This document shows positions 46,098 through 55,885 of a stretch of 64,000 bases of DNA, piece by piece (position 1 is the stretch's first letter; every line of letters begins with the position of its first letter). This stretch comes from Parasphingorhabdus litoris DSM 22379 (GTDB taxonomy: Bacteria > Pseudomonadota > Alphaproteobacteria > Sphingomonadales > Sphingomonadaceae): assembly GCF_020906275.1 (NCBI RefSeq), contig NZ_CP086727.1, positions 2,170,001 to 2,234,000 of the forward strand, read 5' to 3'. The translations under genes and the position numbers were made by a program. The notes under the pieces are model-generated. The model searched no databases, was not told where the DNA came from, and worked only from the letters and a program-made list of their open reading frames with translations.

Positions 46098-48260
46098 TTA
46101 AGCACCGCTGTCCTTGCCAGTGATCAGGCGGATACCCAGCTGTAACGTGAAGTAAGACCATATCCAGTTCACCAGCACTGCTATCCGGTTCCGCATGCCC
46201 GAGAGAAAACCAACATGCACCGCACCCCATAACCACCAGGCCAGAGCGCCATGCAGCTTCATAAAGCCGAAATCCGCAACGGCACTCTTGCGGCCAATCG
46301 TCGCAAGGCTACCCTGATGTTTGTATTGGAAGGGTGCGACCTGTTTGTCATCTACAAGTTGTTTTTGAATATAATCCGCTACATAGACACCGGCCTGCTT
46401 GGCGGCAGGGGCCAATCCGGGAACGGGATTTCCATCCCAAGCATTGCTGCCAGCCGTGTCACCAATGGCAAAAACATTTTCGTGGCCCGCAACCCGCAAA
46501 TAGTCATCTACGGCAACCCGCCCTGCCCGATCCGTATCGGCGTTCAGCCATTTGCCTGCTGGGGAAGCAATAACGCCCGCTGCCCAAAGCACCGTCTCCG
46601 TTGCGATCTCCATGCCATCGCCGATTTTGACGCGGTCGGCAGCGATATCCGTGACACGCGATTTTAGCCTTATGTCCACACCCAAATTGCGAAGGGAATC
46701 GGCTGCATGCTCCGACAAATCTTCCGGAAAGGCCGGCAATACCCGATCACCCGATTGCACCAAAATAATCTCGGCTTCAGCTGGATCGATCCGGCTGAAC
46801 TCATCCTTCAGTCCATGATGCGCCAACTCGGCAATCGCTCCGGCCAGTTCAACACCGGTGGGCCCTGCACCGACCACTACAAAGGTCAGCAGCCGTTTTA
46901 CCCGTTCTGGGTCACTGGAGGACTCGGCCCGTTCGAAGGCACGCAGGACATGACCGCGCACCGAAACGCCATCTTCGATGGTTTTTAGCCCCGGCGCATA
47001 AGGTGCCCATTCATCCTTACCGAAATAGCTATGCGAAGCACCTGTTGCGAGCACAAGATGATCATAGCTCAGACTATTTTGCCCATAGGTCAATGTCTTC
47101 GCTTTGCTGTCGACGCTGCTCACCTCACCCAACAGCACTCGCACGTTGCCATCATTGCGGAACAAGCCCCGGATCGGGGTCGCTACATCAGCCGGAGACA
47201 GCGCAGCGGTTGCAATTTGATAGAGCAGCGGCTGGAAAAGGTGATAATTATGCCGGTCAATAAGCGTGATGCGCACAGGCAGGTTCTTTAACTTGGCCAC
47301 GCAAGCCAACCCCCCGAATCCAGCCCCCACGACCACGATATGCGGCCAGTGTTCGGGAACATCCTCATATTTGCGGTCAAACAGGATATTATGTTCCAGC
47401 CAGTTTGAAATCATCCGGTCGACTGACAGATAGCCTGCTCCGAATATGAGCATCAAACCAAACAGCAACATAGGAAAAAGCGTGAGATCGGGATGCAGAC
47501 CCATCACTGCCAAAGTGCTGAGTGCAATGATCAATGCTAGTGCGGTTAACGGAACAAAGAGGCCCAGGATCAATAGCAAAGCCAATCCAACGGCAATGAC
47601 CGGGTCAATTCCGGCAAAGCTTTTCACCGGCAGAAACAGCTCCGCTTCCGCCATGCCCCCCATTCCAGCAACCAAGAGCAGGGTAGCCGCAAGCCAAACC
47701 CGAATGATCAACAACCAGGCCAGAGCTGCCTTGTCCGTCAAATATTCAAAAAAACGTATGACAGGATCAGCAAATGGTAGTGCGCTACCGCTCAATCCCC
47801 CGGCCACCGCGCGATCAAAAGAAAAACCCTTGGCCCCGCGCAATACAAACCAACCCGATATCGCAATTAGCCAGAGGTTGAGATCAGTTGGAACATACTC
47901 AACCTGGCTCACCACGAGCAGTATCAATATAGCAAGAGCCGCTTCCCTGGTTAACAGTCCAATCAGGAGCAATATTGGCGCTACAATTTCTATGGTCACG
48001 CCGATCACAGCCGCAGTCTCTGGCGCCATCCAGGAAACCGGATATTCAAACCGCGCAAGGCTCAGCGCGGTATCCCAATCAGAGAGCTTCACGACGCCCG
48101 AACGAAAAATTGCCTGCGCGACGAAGAGCCGGACCAGCAAATCAAAGACCGGACTGATCAGCATGATAATGGAACGATAGGTCTTAACCCATATTCTGAG
48201 CGTTACCCTTAAGAAGGGTGACAGGCGTTCCTCCTGCAACTTGGCTTGATCGATGTTCAT
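46098..48260 (-). CDS. DoxX-domain/NADH dehydrogenase II fusion protein
   Basis: 720 residues joining two activities. Residues about 35-290 hold two DoxX-type membrane modules (SPVFDLLVRLFVAQAIFRSG, VTIEIVAPILLLIGLLTREA, then AALAWLLIIRVWLAATLLLV). Residues about 305-720 are a type II NADH:quinone dehydrogenase with HIVVVGAGFGGLACVAKLKN, IDRHNYHLFQPLLYQIATAA, LATGASHSYFG, FVVVGAGPTGVELAGAIAEL and FAIGDTA. It should pass electrons from NADH to quinone without pumping. The DoxX part may supply a membrane anchor or quinone contact. Such a fusion is longer than standard NDH-2 (about 430). Confidence 0.87.
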   Translation of the reverse strand: MNIDQAKLQEERLSPFLRVTLRIWVKTYRSIIMLISPVFDLLVRLFVAQAIFRSGVVKLSDWDTALSLARFEYPVSWMAPETAAVIGVTIEIVAPILLLIGLLTREAALAILILLVVSQVEYVPTDLNLWLIAISGWFVLRGAKGFSFDRAVAGGLSGSALPFADPVIRFFEYLTDKAALAWLLIIRVWLAATLLLVAGMGGMAEAELFLPVKSFAGIDPVIAVGLALLLILGLFVPLTALALIIALSTLAVMGLHPDLTLFPMLLFGLMLIFGAGYLSVDRMISNWLEHNILFDRKYEDVPEHWPHIVVVGAGFGGLACVAKLKNLPVRITLIDRHNYHLFQPLLYQIATAALSPADVATPIRGLFRNDGNVRVLLGEVSSVDSKAKTLTYGQNSLSYDHLVLATGASHSYFGKDEWAPYAPGLKTIEDGVSVRGHVLRAFERAESSSDPERVKRLLTFVVVGAGPTGVELAGAIAELAHHGLKDEFSRIDPAEAEIILVQSGDRVLPAFPEDLSEHAADSLRNLGVDIRLKSRVTDIAADRVKIGDGMEIATETVLWAAGVIASPAGKWLNADTDRAGRVAVDDYLRVAGHENVFAIGDTAGSNAWDGNPVPGLAPAAKQAGVYVADYIQKQLVDDKQVAPFQYKHQGSLATIGRKSAVADFGFMKLHGALAWWLWGAVHVGFLSGMRNRIAVLVNWIWSYFTLQLGIRLITGKDSGA

Positions 48261-48336
48261 TTCATGATCCCCTCATGACCCTGTTCGCGCACAGCGCATT
48301 TAAGTTACAGCCACCCCAACATGTTCAAATATCGGT

Positions 48337-49437
48337 TTAATATAGAAACATCGGCATGCCTTCTATCTGCACAAGATTGGCCCGATATTCTCTCGCATCA
48401 TAGAGACCGGATACGTTCACACCCTTCGTTCCACCAAGCAACGTCCCGATCGGTACAACACCATAGTTGCCGTCTTCAAGGCAAACCATGTTGGACGTGC
48501 GGCCTTCCTCGATCAATTGCACCGCCAGTGCGCCAAAAGCGAAGCCAACCATCCGGTCCATTGCGTCGGGCTCACCGGCGCGCATCAGATAAGCAAGCTC
48601 CTGAACAATGGTTCGCTCGGGCGACCGCGCTTCGATTTCTCTCGCCAATTGGGTACCGATATTCACGCCGATACGGTTGGTATTGGATTTGCTCATTTCG
48701 CCATCATCCGTATCGCTACCAGCTAGTTTGGCTCCTTCCGATACAAGGCAGATAGCATAGCTTTCCGGGTTATTCGCCTTATCTTTCAGCAACAAAGGCA
48801 ACAGCGCATCTATATCGGCCGGCACCTCTGCAATAACAGTGCGATCTGCTTGGGACAAAAAGCCGGACAGCAGTGCCGTTTCGCCGGACCGGCGGCCGAA
48901 TAGTTCGATAACGGCTATCCGTTCGTGGCTGGCCACGGTGGTTCTGAGAGCATTTATTGCTGCGACAGATCGCGTCACGGCGGTTGAAAAGCCAATGCAA
49001 TAGTCGGTGCCGAACACATCATTGTCCATCGTTTTTGGGATAGAAATGACGTTGCGCCCCAGACTTGCAAGATGCGCTGAAAAGCGCAGTGTGCCATCGC
49101 CGCCCATGGTAATAAGCGCATCGACCTTCAGCGCGTCGAGTATATCCAGGACCTTTTGCGTCTGGTCGCCTTTACTGGTGTTTCGGGGATCACAGCGCGA
49201 GCTGTGCAATATCGTTCCACCTTGTCGATCAATGCCGCGCACAGCATCTTTATCCAACACCATCGCGGAATTTTCGAGTGACCAGGGATCGGTTGGATCG
49301 GTTTCAAGCACCCCTTCCCAGCCACGGCGCAGTCCGATGACATCCCAACCGCGCTGCCAAGCCGCCATGGCAATCGAACGGATACACGGGTTAAGGCCGG
49401 GAACATCACCTCCACCGGTTAAAACTGCCAGACGCAT
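48337..49437 (-). CDS. pfkA: 6-phosphofructokinase (group A, mixed ATP/PPi signature)
   Basis: 366 residues. The PFK fold is clear: GGDVPGLNPCIRSIAMAA, GGTILHSSRC, ALITMGGDGTLRFSAHL, IPKTMDNDVFGTDYCIGFST, VIELFGRRSGETALLSG and YLMRAGEPDAMDRMVGFAFG. In this family Gly after GGD (GGDGT) goes with ATP use, while Lys in PKTxDND is common in PPi enzymes. This protein has Gly and Lys together, as in ATP-dependent long-type enzymes, so ATP is likely but not certain. It stands alone, divergent from purB. Confidence 0.85.
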   Translation of the reverse strand: MRLAVLTGGGDVPGLNPCIRSIAMAAWQRGWDVIGLRRGWEGVLETDPTDPWSLENSAMVLDKDAVRGIDRQGGTILHSSRCDPRNTSKGDQTQKVLDILDALKVDALITMGGDGTLRFSAHLASLGRNVISIPKTMDNDVFGTDYCIGFSTAVTRSVAAINALRTTVASHERIAVIELFGRRSGETALLSGFLSQADRTVIAEVPADIDALLPLLLKDKANNPESYAICLVSEGAKLAGSDTDDGEMSKSNTNRIGVNIGTQLAREIEARSPERTIVQELAYLMRAGEPDAMDRMVGFAFGALAVQLIEEGRTSNMVCLEDGNYGVVPIGTLLGGTKGVNVSGLYDAREYRANLVQIEGMPMFLY

Positions 49438-49556
49438 ATTTTTCTCCCCAATGATCCACGTTGCCGACTCATAATGTAGCTGCTAGCGGGTCGGCAAATC
49501 TCTGATCATGCTATGATCGGATTAAACCAGCTTTTTCAGTTTCAAGGAAAGAAAAA

Positions 49557-50858
49557 ATGATCCCGCGCTATTCTCGCCCCGATATGGTTGCCATCTGGGA
49601 ACCCGAATCCAAGTTCCAGATCTGGTTTGAGATAGAGGCGCACGCGACCGATGCGCTTGCTGAACTGGGCGTTGTCCCAAAGGAAGCTGCTGCTGCGATT
49701 TGGGCAAAAGGCAAATTTGATGTCGAGCGGATCGACGAGATTGAACGCGAAGTAAAACATGATGTCATCGCTTTCCTGACCAATGTTGCGGAAAATGTCG
49801 GCGAAGAAGCGCGCTTCATGCATCAAGGCATGACGTCGAGTGATGTGCTCGATACCTGTCTGGCCGTTCAGCTCACCCGCGCGACCGACATTTTGCTTGA
49901 TGATATGGACAAGCTGCTCGCGGCTATCAAAACCCGTGCTTATGAGCATAAGCTAACCCCGACCATAGGCCGCAGTCACGGTATTCATGGCGAGCCGGTG
50001 ACTTTCGGCATGAAATTGGCGCAGGCCTATGCCGAGTTTGAACGCAATCGCGAACGACTTGTTCTGGCGCGCAAAGAAATCGCGACCTGCGCGATATCCG
50101 GCGCGGTTGGCACCTTTGCCAATATCGATCCCAAGGTCGAAGCCCATGTAGCAGAGAAAATGGGGCTGGAAACCGAACCTGTCTCGACACAGGTCATTCC
50201 CCGCGATCGCCATGCCCAATATTTTGCAACATTGGCTGTGATCGCTTCTTCAGTGGAGCGTCTAGCTGTTGAGATTCGCCATTTGCAGCGCACCGAAGTT
50301 TTGGAAGCCGAGGAATATTTCTCACCTGGTCAAAAAGGTTCAAGCGCGATGCCGCACAAGCGTAATCCGATCCTGACCGAAAATCTGACCGGCCTTGCCC
50401 GTATGGTGCGCAGCTACGCACTACCTGCGATGGAAAATGTTGCTCTGTGGCATGAGCGGGATATCTCCCATAGTTCGGTGGAACGCATGATCGGCCCTGA
50501 TGCCACCATCACGCTGGACTTTGCCCTCGCTCGTCTGACCGGCGTGGTTGAAAAGCTGCTCATATATCCTGAACGGATGCAGAAAAATCTCGATCGGATG
50601 GGCGGCCTTGTGCATTCTCAACGCGTTTTGCTGGCCTTGACACAAGCCGGTATTAGCCGCGAAGACAGTTACCGGATTGTCCAACGCAACGCGATGAAAG
50701 TCTGGGAATCAGACGGCGAAGTGGCGCTACTCGACCTGCTGAAAGCAGACGCTGACGTAACCGCCAAACTGTCTGAGGAGGCGCTGGAAGAGAGCTTTAA
50801 TCTCGACTATCATTTCAAACATATCGATACGATTTTTACGCGCGTTTTCGGGGAATAG
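49557..50858 (+). CDS. purB: Adenylosuccinate lyase
   Basis: 433 residues. The fumarase/aspartase superfamily signature is GSSAMPHKRNPILTENLTGL. The catalytic His region appears in THIGRSHGIHGEPVTFG-like text (PTIGRSHGIHGEPVTFGMKL), and HQGMTSSDVLDTCLAVQLTR is also present. It acts twice in purine synthesis, releasing fumarate from SAICAR and from adenylosuccinate. AAGGAAAG precedes the ATG. A hairpin with a short T tract follows the stop. Confidence 0.95.
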   Translation: MIPRYSRPDMVAIWEPESKFQIWFEIEAHATDALAELGVVPKEAAAAIWAKGKFDVERIDEIEREVKHDVIAFLTNVAENVGEEARFMHQGMTSSDVLDTCLAVQLTRATDILLDDMDKLLAAIKTRAYEHKLTPTIGRSHGIHGEPVTFGMKLAQAYAEFERNRERLVLARKEIATCAISGAVGTFANIDPKVEAHVAEKMGLETEPVSTQVIPRDRHAQYFATLAVIASSVERLAVEIRHLQRTEVLEAEEYFSPGQKGSSAMPHKRNPILTENLTGLARMVRSYALPAMENVALWHERDISHSSVERMIGPDATITLDFALARLTGVVEKLLIYPERMQKNLDRMGGLVHSQRVLLALTQAGISREDSYRIVQRNAMKVWESDGEVALLDLLKADADVTAKLSEEALEESFNLDYHFKHIDTIFTRVFGE

Positions 50859-50888
50859 GTCCATTCCTTAACCCAAAATAGTAACAGC

Positions 50889-50908
50889 TCTGGTCACTGA
50901 CCAGATTT
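50889..50908 (+). terminator. Short hairpin terminator after purB
   Basis: TCTGGTC and GACCAGA are perfect seven-base arms around ACT, followed by TTT, 30 bases after the purB stop and before lapA. The short T run makes it a weak candidate. Confidence 0.5.
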
Positions 50909-50948
50909 ACGCGTAATATGTAAAAAAATGCATGAATAAGGGTGTCGA

Positions 50949-51353
50949 ATGCAATTTATAAAAACGCTTTTCTGGGTCATTTTGGCGATCATATTGGTTG
51001 TTTTCGCGGTCAATAACTGGTCGCCAACTTCCGTATTGATCTGGGAAGATATTCGCATTGACACCAAGCTTCCCGTGCTGGTCATCGGAGCATTCCTACT
51101 TGGATTTTTGCCGATATGGCTGATCCATCGCGCATCGAAATGGCGCCTGAATCGCCGGATCAAAACGCTGGAAGCAGCGGCACGGCCGGCTCCTGCTCCG
51201 ACAGCCACTGCCTCGGCAGCATCGCCAACGCCGCCAGCACCTGCGCCGCAGGCGAAGCCGGCTGCTGCGCCATTGGATCTCGGCAAAGACAAGATCGTCG
51301 AACCGGCTCCAGCCGTCTCATCCATTACCGATGACAAGGCTGCAGGCACATGA
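50949..51353 (+). CDS. lapA: LapA-domain (DUF1049) membrane protein
   Basis: 134 residues: two membrane helices (LFWVILAIILVVFAVNNWSP and LVIGAFLLGFLPIWLIHRAS) and the family-like IKTLFWVILAIILVVFAVNN start. A Pro/Ala-rich cytoplasmic tail (APAPTATASAASPTPPAPAP) is about 50 residues longer than in E. coli LapA. In E. coli LapA works with LapB in LPS regulation. Here it sits directly before pyrF with a four-base overlap, so it may be translated with the pyrimidine gene. Confidence 0.75.
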   Translation: MQFIKTLFWVILAIILVVFAVNNWSPTSVLIWEDIRIDTKLPVLVIGAFLLGFLPIWLIHRASKWRLNRRIKTLEAAARPAPAPTATASAASPTPPAPAPQAKPAAAPLDLGKDKIVEPAPAVSSITDDKAAGT

Positions 51354-52024
51354 GCAACCCGATATTCGTTGCGCTGGACACACCGATACTAGACAATGCT
51401 TTGGAGCTAGCCAAATCCGTCGAAGGACATGTTGGTGGCTTGAAACTTGGCTTGGAGTTTTTCTGCGCCAATGGCCATCATGGGGTTCATGAAATCCAGA
51501 AAATTGGCCTGCCGATATTTCTCGACCTGAAACTTCACGACATTCCCAATACCGTGGCCAAGGCCATGCAAGCCATTAACGTTCTGGAACCAGCAATCGT
51601 TACGGTTCACGCATCTGGTGGTCGTGCGATGATGGAAGATGCCAAAGCAGCAGCGGGTATCAATACCAAGGTTGTAGGGGTCACCCTGCTTACCTCGTTG
51701 GATCAACGGGATATGACTTCAATCGGTTATAACGGCAGCCCACATGATCAGGTTGAACGGCTCGCCAATCTGTCGGCGGAAGCAGGTTTGGACGGTATTG
51801 TCTGTTCGGGCAATGAAGTCGGTGCAGCGCATAAAGTCTGGAAAGACGGTTATTTCGTTGTTCCTGGATTGCGTCCTGCCAATGGCAAAGCAGGCGATCA
51901 AAAGCGCACGGTAACACCCCGCGCTGCTCGCGATGATGGCGCCAGCGTTTTGGTCATCGGCCGGCCCATTACAGCTGCAGAAAATCCCAACTCAGCGGCC
52001 CGGTCGATTGAGGCGACACTTTAG
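51350..52024 (+). CDS. pyrF: Orotidine 5'-phosphate decarboxylase
   Basis: 224 residues. The catalytic signature is IFLDLKLHDIPNTVAKAMQA, where the Asp/Lys network sits. VHASGGRAMMEDA and FVVPGLRPA and VLVIGRPITAAENP complete the phosphate site. It makes UMP from OMP in the last step of pyrimidine synthesis. The ATG overlaps the lapA stop by four bases, and trpF follows nine bases later. Confidence 0.95.
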   Translation: MSNPIFVALDTPILDNALELAKSVEGHVGGLKLGLEFFCANGHHGVHEIQKIGLPIFLDLKLHDIPNTVAKAMQAINVLEPAIVTVHASGGRAMMEDAKAAAGINTKVVGVTLLTSLDQRDMTSIGYNGSPHDQVERLANLSAEAGLDGIVCSGNEVGAAHKVWKDGYFVVPGLRPANGKAGDQKRTVTPRAARDDGASVLVIGRPITAAENPNSAARSIEATL

Positions 52025-52032
52025 TCAATCCA

Positions 52033-52677
52033 ATGAAAACAGAAATCAAAATATGTGGCTTGTCCAACGAAGCCAGCATCGCGGCGGCGGCAGAGGCCGG
52101 GGCTGACTATTTCGGGTTGGTTCATTTCGAAAAAAGCCCGCGCCATGTTTCACTGGAACGTGCCGCAGAGCTTCGAGAATCGGCGCCAGAATCTCTGAAA
52201 ACGGTGCTATTGCTGGTCAACGCAGATCCGAAACTGACCGGGCATGCGATCAGTGTGGTTCGCCCTGATGTGATCCAATTCCATGGAAGTGAAACAGCCG
52301 AATGGCTCAAACTGGTGCGTGACCAAAGCAATGCCGAAGTCTGGAAAGCACTTGGCCTGCGCGACAAGGCAACGCTGGCAAAGAGCAGCCGGTTTGAAGG
52401 CGCTGCGGATCGGTTGCTATTCGACGCTCCTGCCAAAGCTCTGCCGGGCGGTACCGGCACCAGTTTCGATTGGAATGTTCTCGACGGTCATGACCACAAG
52501 ATTCCATGGGGCCTTGCTGGCGGTTTGGATGCCGATAATGTCGTAAGCGCCATGGAATCCACCAGCCCACCGCTCGTCGATGTTTCCTCTGGCGTTGAAT
52601 CCGCGCCGGGCGTCAAAGATGTGGACAGAATCGCTGCCTTTTGCCAAGCGGTTCGCACATATGACGAAACACGATAA
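52033..52677 (+). CDS. trpF: Phosphoribosylanthranilate isomerase
   Basis: 214 residues: [89 protein letters not shown] and [20 protein letters not shown]. All are typical of TrpF, with the catalytic Cys in KICG and Asp in LFDAP. It converts PRA to CDRP. The end overlaps trpB by 17 bases. Confidence 0.95.
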   Translation: MKTEIKICGLSNEASIAAAAEAGADYFGLVHFEKSPRHVSLERAAELRESAPESLKTVLLLVNADPKLTGHAISVVRPDVIQFHGSETAEWLKLVRDQSNAEVWKALGLRDKATLAKSSRFEGAADRLLFDAPAKALPGGTGTSFDWNVLDGHDHKIPWGLAGGLDADNVVSAMESTSPPLVDVSSGVESAPGVKDVDRIAAFCQAVRTYDETR

Positions 52678-53902
52678 ACTCTCGAACAGCTTCCGCAATC
52701 AACCTGATGATCGCGGCCATTTTGGTCAGTTTGGCGGGCGTTATGTCGCCGAAACTTTGATGCCGCTGATCCTCGATCTGGAGAAGCATTATCGCGCGGC
52801 ACAGGCCGATCCCGCTTTTGCGGAAGAATTTGATGACCTGCTGGAACATTATGTCGGTCGTCCCAGCCCGCTTTATTTTGCCGAGCGGCTGACCGAGCAC
52901 GTCCGCAAAGAAGCGCCGGAAGGCAAAGGCGCGCAAATCTGGTTCAAGCGCGATGAGCTGAACCATACCGGCGCACACAAGATCAACAATTGCATTGGCC
53001 AGATATTGCTCGCCAAACGCATGGGCAAGACCCGGATCATCGCGGAAACCGGCGCGGGTCAGCATGGCGTTGCCACCGCTACGGTCTGCGCTCGCTTTGG
53101 TCTGCCCTGTGTCATCTATATGGGCGCGACCGATATTGAGCGGCAGAAGCCGAATATTTTCCGGATGCGTCTGCTGGGCGCGGAAGTCGTGCCCGTGACC
53201 AGCGGTTCGGCAACGCTCAAAGACGCAATGAATGACGCATTGCGCGACTGGGTCGCCAATGTGCACGACACGTTCTACATTATCGGCACTGCCGCTGGCC
53301 CCCATCCCTATCCGGAGCTGGTGCGCGATTTCCAGAGTGTCATTGGCCGCGAAGCGCGCGAGCAGATGCTGGCGCGAACCGGCCGACTGCCCGATATGCT
53401 GGTCGCAGCCATTGGCGGCGGGTCCAATGCCATTGGCCTGTTCCATCCTTTTCTCGATGATCCCGACGTTGAAATGTTGGGCATTGAAGCGGCTGGTCAT
53501 GGTTTGGAAAAAGAACATGCTGCATCGCTGGCGGGCGGCAAGCCAGGGATCTTGCACGGCAATAAAACATATTTATTGCAGGACGAAGACGGGCAGATTG
53601 ACGAAGCCCATTCGATCAGCGCGGGCCTCGACTATCCCGGCATTGGTCCGGAACATAGCTGGCTGAAAGAATCCGGCCGTGTGCGCTATGATAGCGTGAC
53701 CGACACAGAAGCCCTAGAGGCGTTCCAACTGCTCTGCGGCACCGAAGGGATTATCCCGGCGCTAGAGCCGAGCCATGCCATTGCTGCTGTCGCGCGCGAA
53801 GCTGTTAAGATGGACAAGGATCAGATCATACTCGCTAATCTCTGCGGGCGTGGGGACAAGGATATTTTCACGGTTGCCGAGGCTTTGGGGACAGAGATTT
53901 GA
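52661..53902 (+). CDS. trpB: Tryptophan synthase beta chain
   Basis: 413 residues from the ATG at 52661, overlapping trp[21 protein letters not shown] is the usual start. The PLP Lys is in [40 protein letters not shown] binds substrate, and [16 protein letters not shown] holds the phosphate. The enzyme joins indole and serine. It ends in an overlap with a small membrane ORF and then trpA. Confidence 0.96.
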   Translation: MTKHDKLSNSFRNQPDDRGHFGQFGGRYVAETLMPLILDLEKHYRAAQADPAFAEEFDDLLEHYVGRPSPLYFAERLTEHVRKEAPEGKGAQIWFKRDELNHTGAHKINNCIGQILLAKRMGKTRIIAETGAGQHGVATATVCARFGLPCVIYMGATDIERQKPNIFRMRLLGAEVVPVTSGSATLKDAMNDALRDWVANVHDTFYIIGTAAGPHPYPELVRDFQSVIGREAREQMLARTGRLPDMLVAAIGGGSNAIGLFHPFLDDPDVEMLGIEAAGHGLEKEHAASLAGGKPGILHGNKTYLLQDEDGQIDEAHSISAGLDYPGIGPEHSWLKESGRVRYDSVTDTEALEAFQLLCGTEGIIPALEPSHAIAAVAREAVKMDKDQIILANLCGRGDKDIFTVAEALGTEI

Positions 53903-54096
53903 TCGCAAGCTTTGTCTATCGCCTGATGCGTTACATCGCGATCCTAGGTTGCCTCGTATACATCGTGTCACCTGGAATCAGTTTTTTTCGTGGCAACGGA
54001 TTTGTAGTCAACGAGACCGATTGGATTCTCGTAATTCCTGTCGGAATAATCATGCTAGTTCATGAGATACGTCGATATCGCAAATCATTGCCATGA
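53899..54096 (+). CDS. Small two-helix membrane protein between trpB and trpA
   Basis: 65 residues from a TTG that overlaps the trpB stop; the end overlaps the trpA ATG by four bases. Two hydrophobic segments ([20 protein letters not shown] and [20 protein letters not shown]) and a basic tail suggest a small membrane protein. I do not recognise it. Four-base overlaps on both sides favour a real, translationally coupled gene over a chance frame. Its link to tryptophan synthesis is unknown. Confidence 0.55.
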   Translation: MIASFVYRLMRYIAILGCLVYIVSPGISFFRGNGFVVNETDWILVIPVGIIMLVHEIRRYRKSLP

Positions 54097-54899
54097 ACGG
54101 AGATCGATTCTTGACCCGCCTTTCCTCGGCCTTCCCTACCGACCGCGCTGCCCTCGTCGCTTTCGTAACCGGCGGTGATCCAACCGCCGCGGACACGGGC
54201 GCCATCCTCGACGCCCTCGTCGAAGGCGGCGCCGACATTATCGAACTCGGCATGCCGTTCACCGATCCGATGGCCGACGGCCCTGCCATTCAGGCCGCGA
54301 ATATCCGCAGCCTCAGCGCGGGCACAAAGACCGCGGACATATTGAACATCGCGACTGCTTTTCGGGAACGCCATCCTACGGTGCCGCTTGTTTTGATGGG
54401 CTATGCCAATCCGATGACGATCCGCGGGGCCGACTGGTTCGCCGATGCTTGCGTCAACGCAGGCGTTGATGGCGTGATCTGCGTCGATATTCCAGTCGAG
54501 GAAGATGATAGCCTCGGCGACGCGCTGCGCGCCAAGGATGTCGCTGTGATCCGTCTCGCTACACCAACGACCGATGCCGAACGCTTGCCAGAAATCCTGA
54601 ACAATGCCTCGGGCTTTCTCTATTATGTTTCTGTGGCCGGCATTACCGGACTGCAACAGGCGGCACAGGCCAGCATCGAGGAAGCGGTCTCTCGCCTGAA
54701 AGCCGGGACAGACCTTCCCGTCGCCGTCGGCTTTGGGGTGCGCACACCGGAACAAGCCGCGGATATCGCCCGCGTTGCCGACGGCGTTGTGGTTGGCTCG
54801 GCGATTGTCGAGATTATCGCGGAACATGGCGCTGACGCTGCACCGCATGTCAAAGACTATGTAAAATCACTTTCTGATGCTATCAGAAGCGCACGTTAA
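54093..54899 (+). CDS. trpA: Tryptophan synthase alpha chain
   Basis: 268 residues. ALVAFVTGGDPTAADTGAIL, GADIIELGMPFTDPMADGPA (catalytic Glu), GVDGVICVDIPVEE, IRLATPTT, GFLYYVSVAGITG and VAVGFGVRTPEQAADI are diagnostic. It releases indole and passes it to TrpB through the tunnel. It follows the small membrane ORF with a four-base overlap and precedes accD by 19 bases. Confidence 0.96.
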   Translation: MNGDRFLTRLSSAFPTDRAALVAFVTGGDPTAADTGAILDALVEGGADIIELGMPFTDPMADGPAIQAANIRSLSAGTKTADILNIATAFRERHPTVPLVLMGYANPMTIRGADWFADACVNAGVDGVICVDIPVEEDDSLGDALRAKDVAVIRLATPTTDAERLPEILNNASGFLYYVSVAGITGLQQAAQASIEEAVSRLKAGTDLPVAVGFGVRTPEQAADIARVADGVVVGSAIVEIIAEHGADAAPHVKDYVKSLSDAIRSAR

Positions 54900-54918
54900 A
54901 AATCTGGGGAATTGACGC

Positions 54919-55773
54919 ATGTCTTGGCTTAGCAATGTCCGTAACAAGATCGCTTCGATCACCAAAAAAGAATCACCGGATAATCTCTGGCACAAATGCA
55001 AAAAATGCGAAGCGATGGTGTTCCTCAAGGAATATGAGGACAATATGCATATCTGTCCGAAATGCGAGCATCATGGCCGCATCGGGCCGATGATCCGTTT
55101 TGCGCAAATCATGGATGAGAATAGCTGGAAGATCATTCCGTTTACGGCCGTCCCGGAAGATCCCCTGAAATTCAAAGATCAGAAAAAATATACCGACCGC
55201 CTGAAAGCAGCGCGCACCAAAACCGAAGAACAGGACGCGCTCATCACCGTAACCGGGACCATAGAAAATGTTCCCTGTGTCGTCGGTGTCCAGGATTTTG
55301 CGTTCATGGGTGGCTCCATGGGTCTGGCAGTAGGTCAGGCCTTTGTTGACGGCGCCAACCGGGCCCTAGAAGACCAATGCCCCTATATCATCTTCACTGC
55401 CGCTGGCGGTGCGCGGATGCAGGAAGGCATTTTGTCGCTGATGCAGATGCCCAAAACCACCGTGGCGATATCCATGCTGCGGGAAGCGGGACTGCCGTTC
55501 ATCGTTGTTCTCACCGATCCGACAACTGGCGGCGTGACGGCTAGCTATGCGATGCTCGGCGATGTCCAGATATCGGAACCTGGCGCTTTGATCGGTTTTG
55601 CAGGCCAGCGCGTGATCGAGAATACCATCCGCGAAAAACTGCCCGAGGGTTTTCAGACAGCGGAATATTTGCTGGAACATGGCATGGTCGACATGGTGGT
55701 TCACCGCAAGGAACTGCGCGCAGAACTGGCCCGCGTGATGAGCTATCTCATGGCCTGGAAAACAGCGGCTTGA
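54919..55773 (+). CDS. accD: Acetyl-CoA carboxylase carboxyltransferase subunit beta
   Basis: 284 residues. The N-terminal zinc ribbon is complete (CKKC ... CPKC, with [17 protein letters not shown]). The carboxyltransferase domain shows [60 protein letters not shown] and [18 protein letters not shown]. With AccA it transfers the carboxyl group from biotin to acetyl-CoA, the first step of fatty acid synthesis. A palindromic repeat follows before folC. Confidence 0.96.
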   Translation: MSWLSNVRNKIASITKKESPDNLWHKCKKCEAMVFLKEYEDNMHICPKCEHHGRIGPMIRFAQIMDENSWKIIPFTAVPEDPLKFKDQKKYTDRLKAARTKTEEQDALITVTGTIENVPCVVGVQDFAFMGGSMGLAVGQAFVDGANRALEDQCPYIIFTAAGGARMQEGILSLMQMPKTTVAISMLREAGLPFIVVLTDPTTGGVTASYAMLGDVQISEPGALIGFAGQRVIENTIREKLPEGFQTAEYLLEHGMVDMVVHRKELRAELARVMSYLMAWKTAA

Positions 55774-55782
55774 GTACCTTCA

Positions 55783-55876
55783 CCCCTCCCCTTCAGGGGA
55801 GGGGCCGGGGGTGGGGCAGCGCCATGCGCTCGCTTTGCTCGCGACCCACCCCAACCCCTCCCTTAAAAGGGAGGGG
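55783..55876. repeat. GC-rich palindromic intergenic element between accD and folC
   Basis: Three stems stand in a row: CCCCTCCCC/GGGGAGGGG with a four-base loop (55783-55804), an outer GGGGTGGG/CCCACCCC pair (about 55809-55852), and CCCCTCCCTT/AAGGGAGGGG with a two-base loop (55855-55876) followed by CTTTTA. The first and last stems are near copies in sequence. Such clustered hairpins are typical mobile or REP-like intergenic elements of Sphingomonadales. The last stem with its T tract may end the accD transcript. It leaves folC, starting at 55886, with no clear ribosome-binding site. Confidence 0.75.
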
Positions 55877-55885
55877 CTTTTAGGC

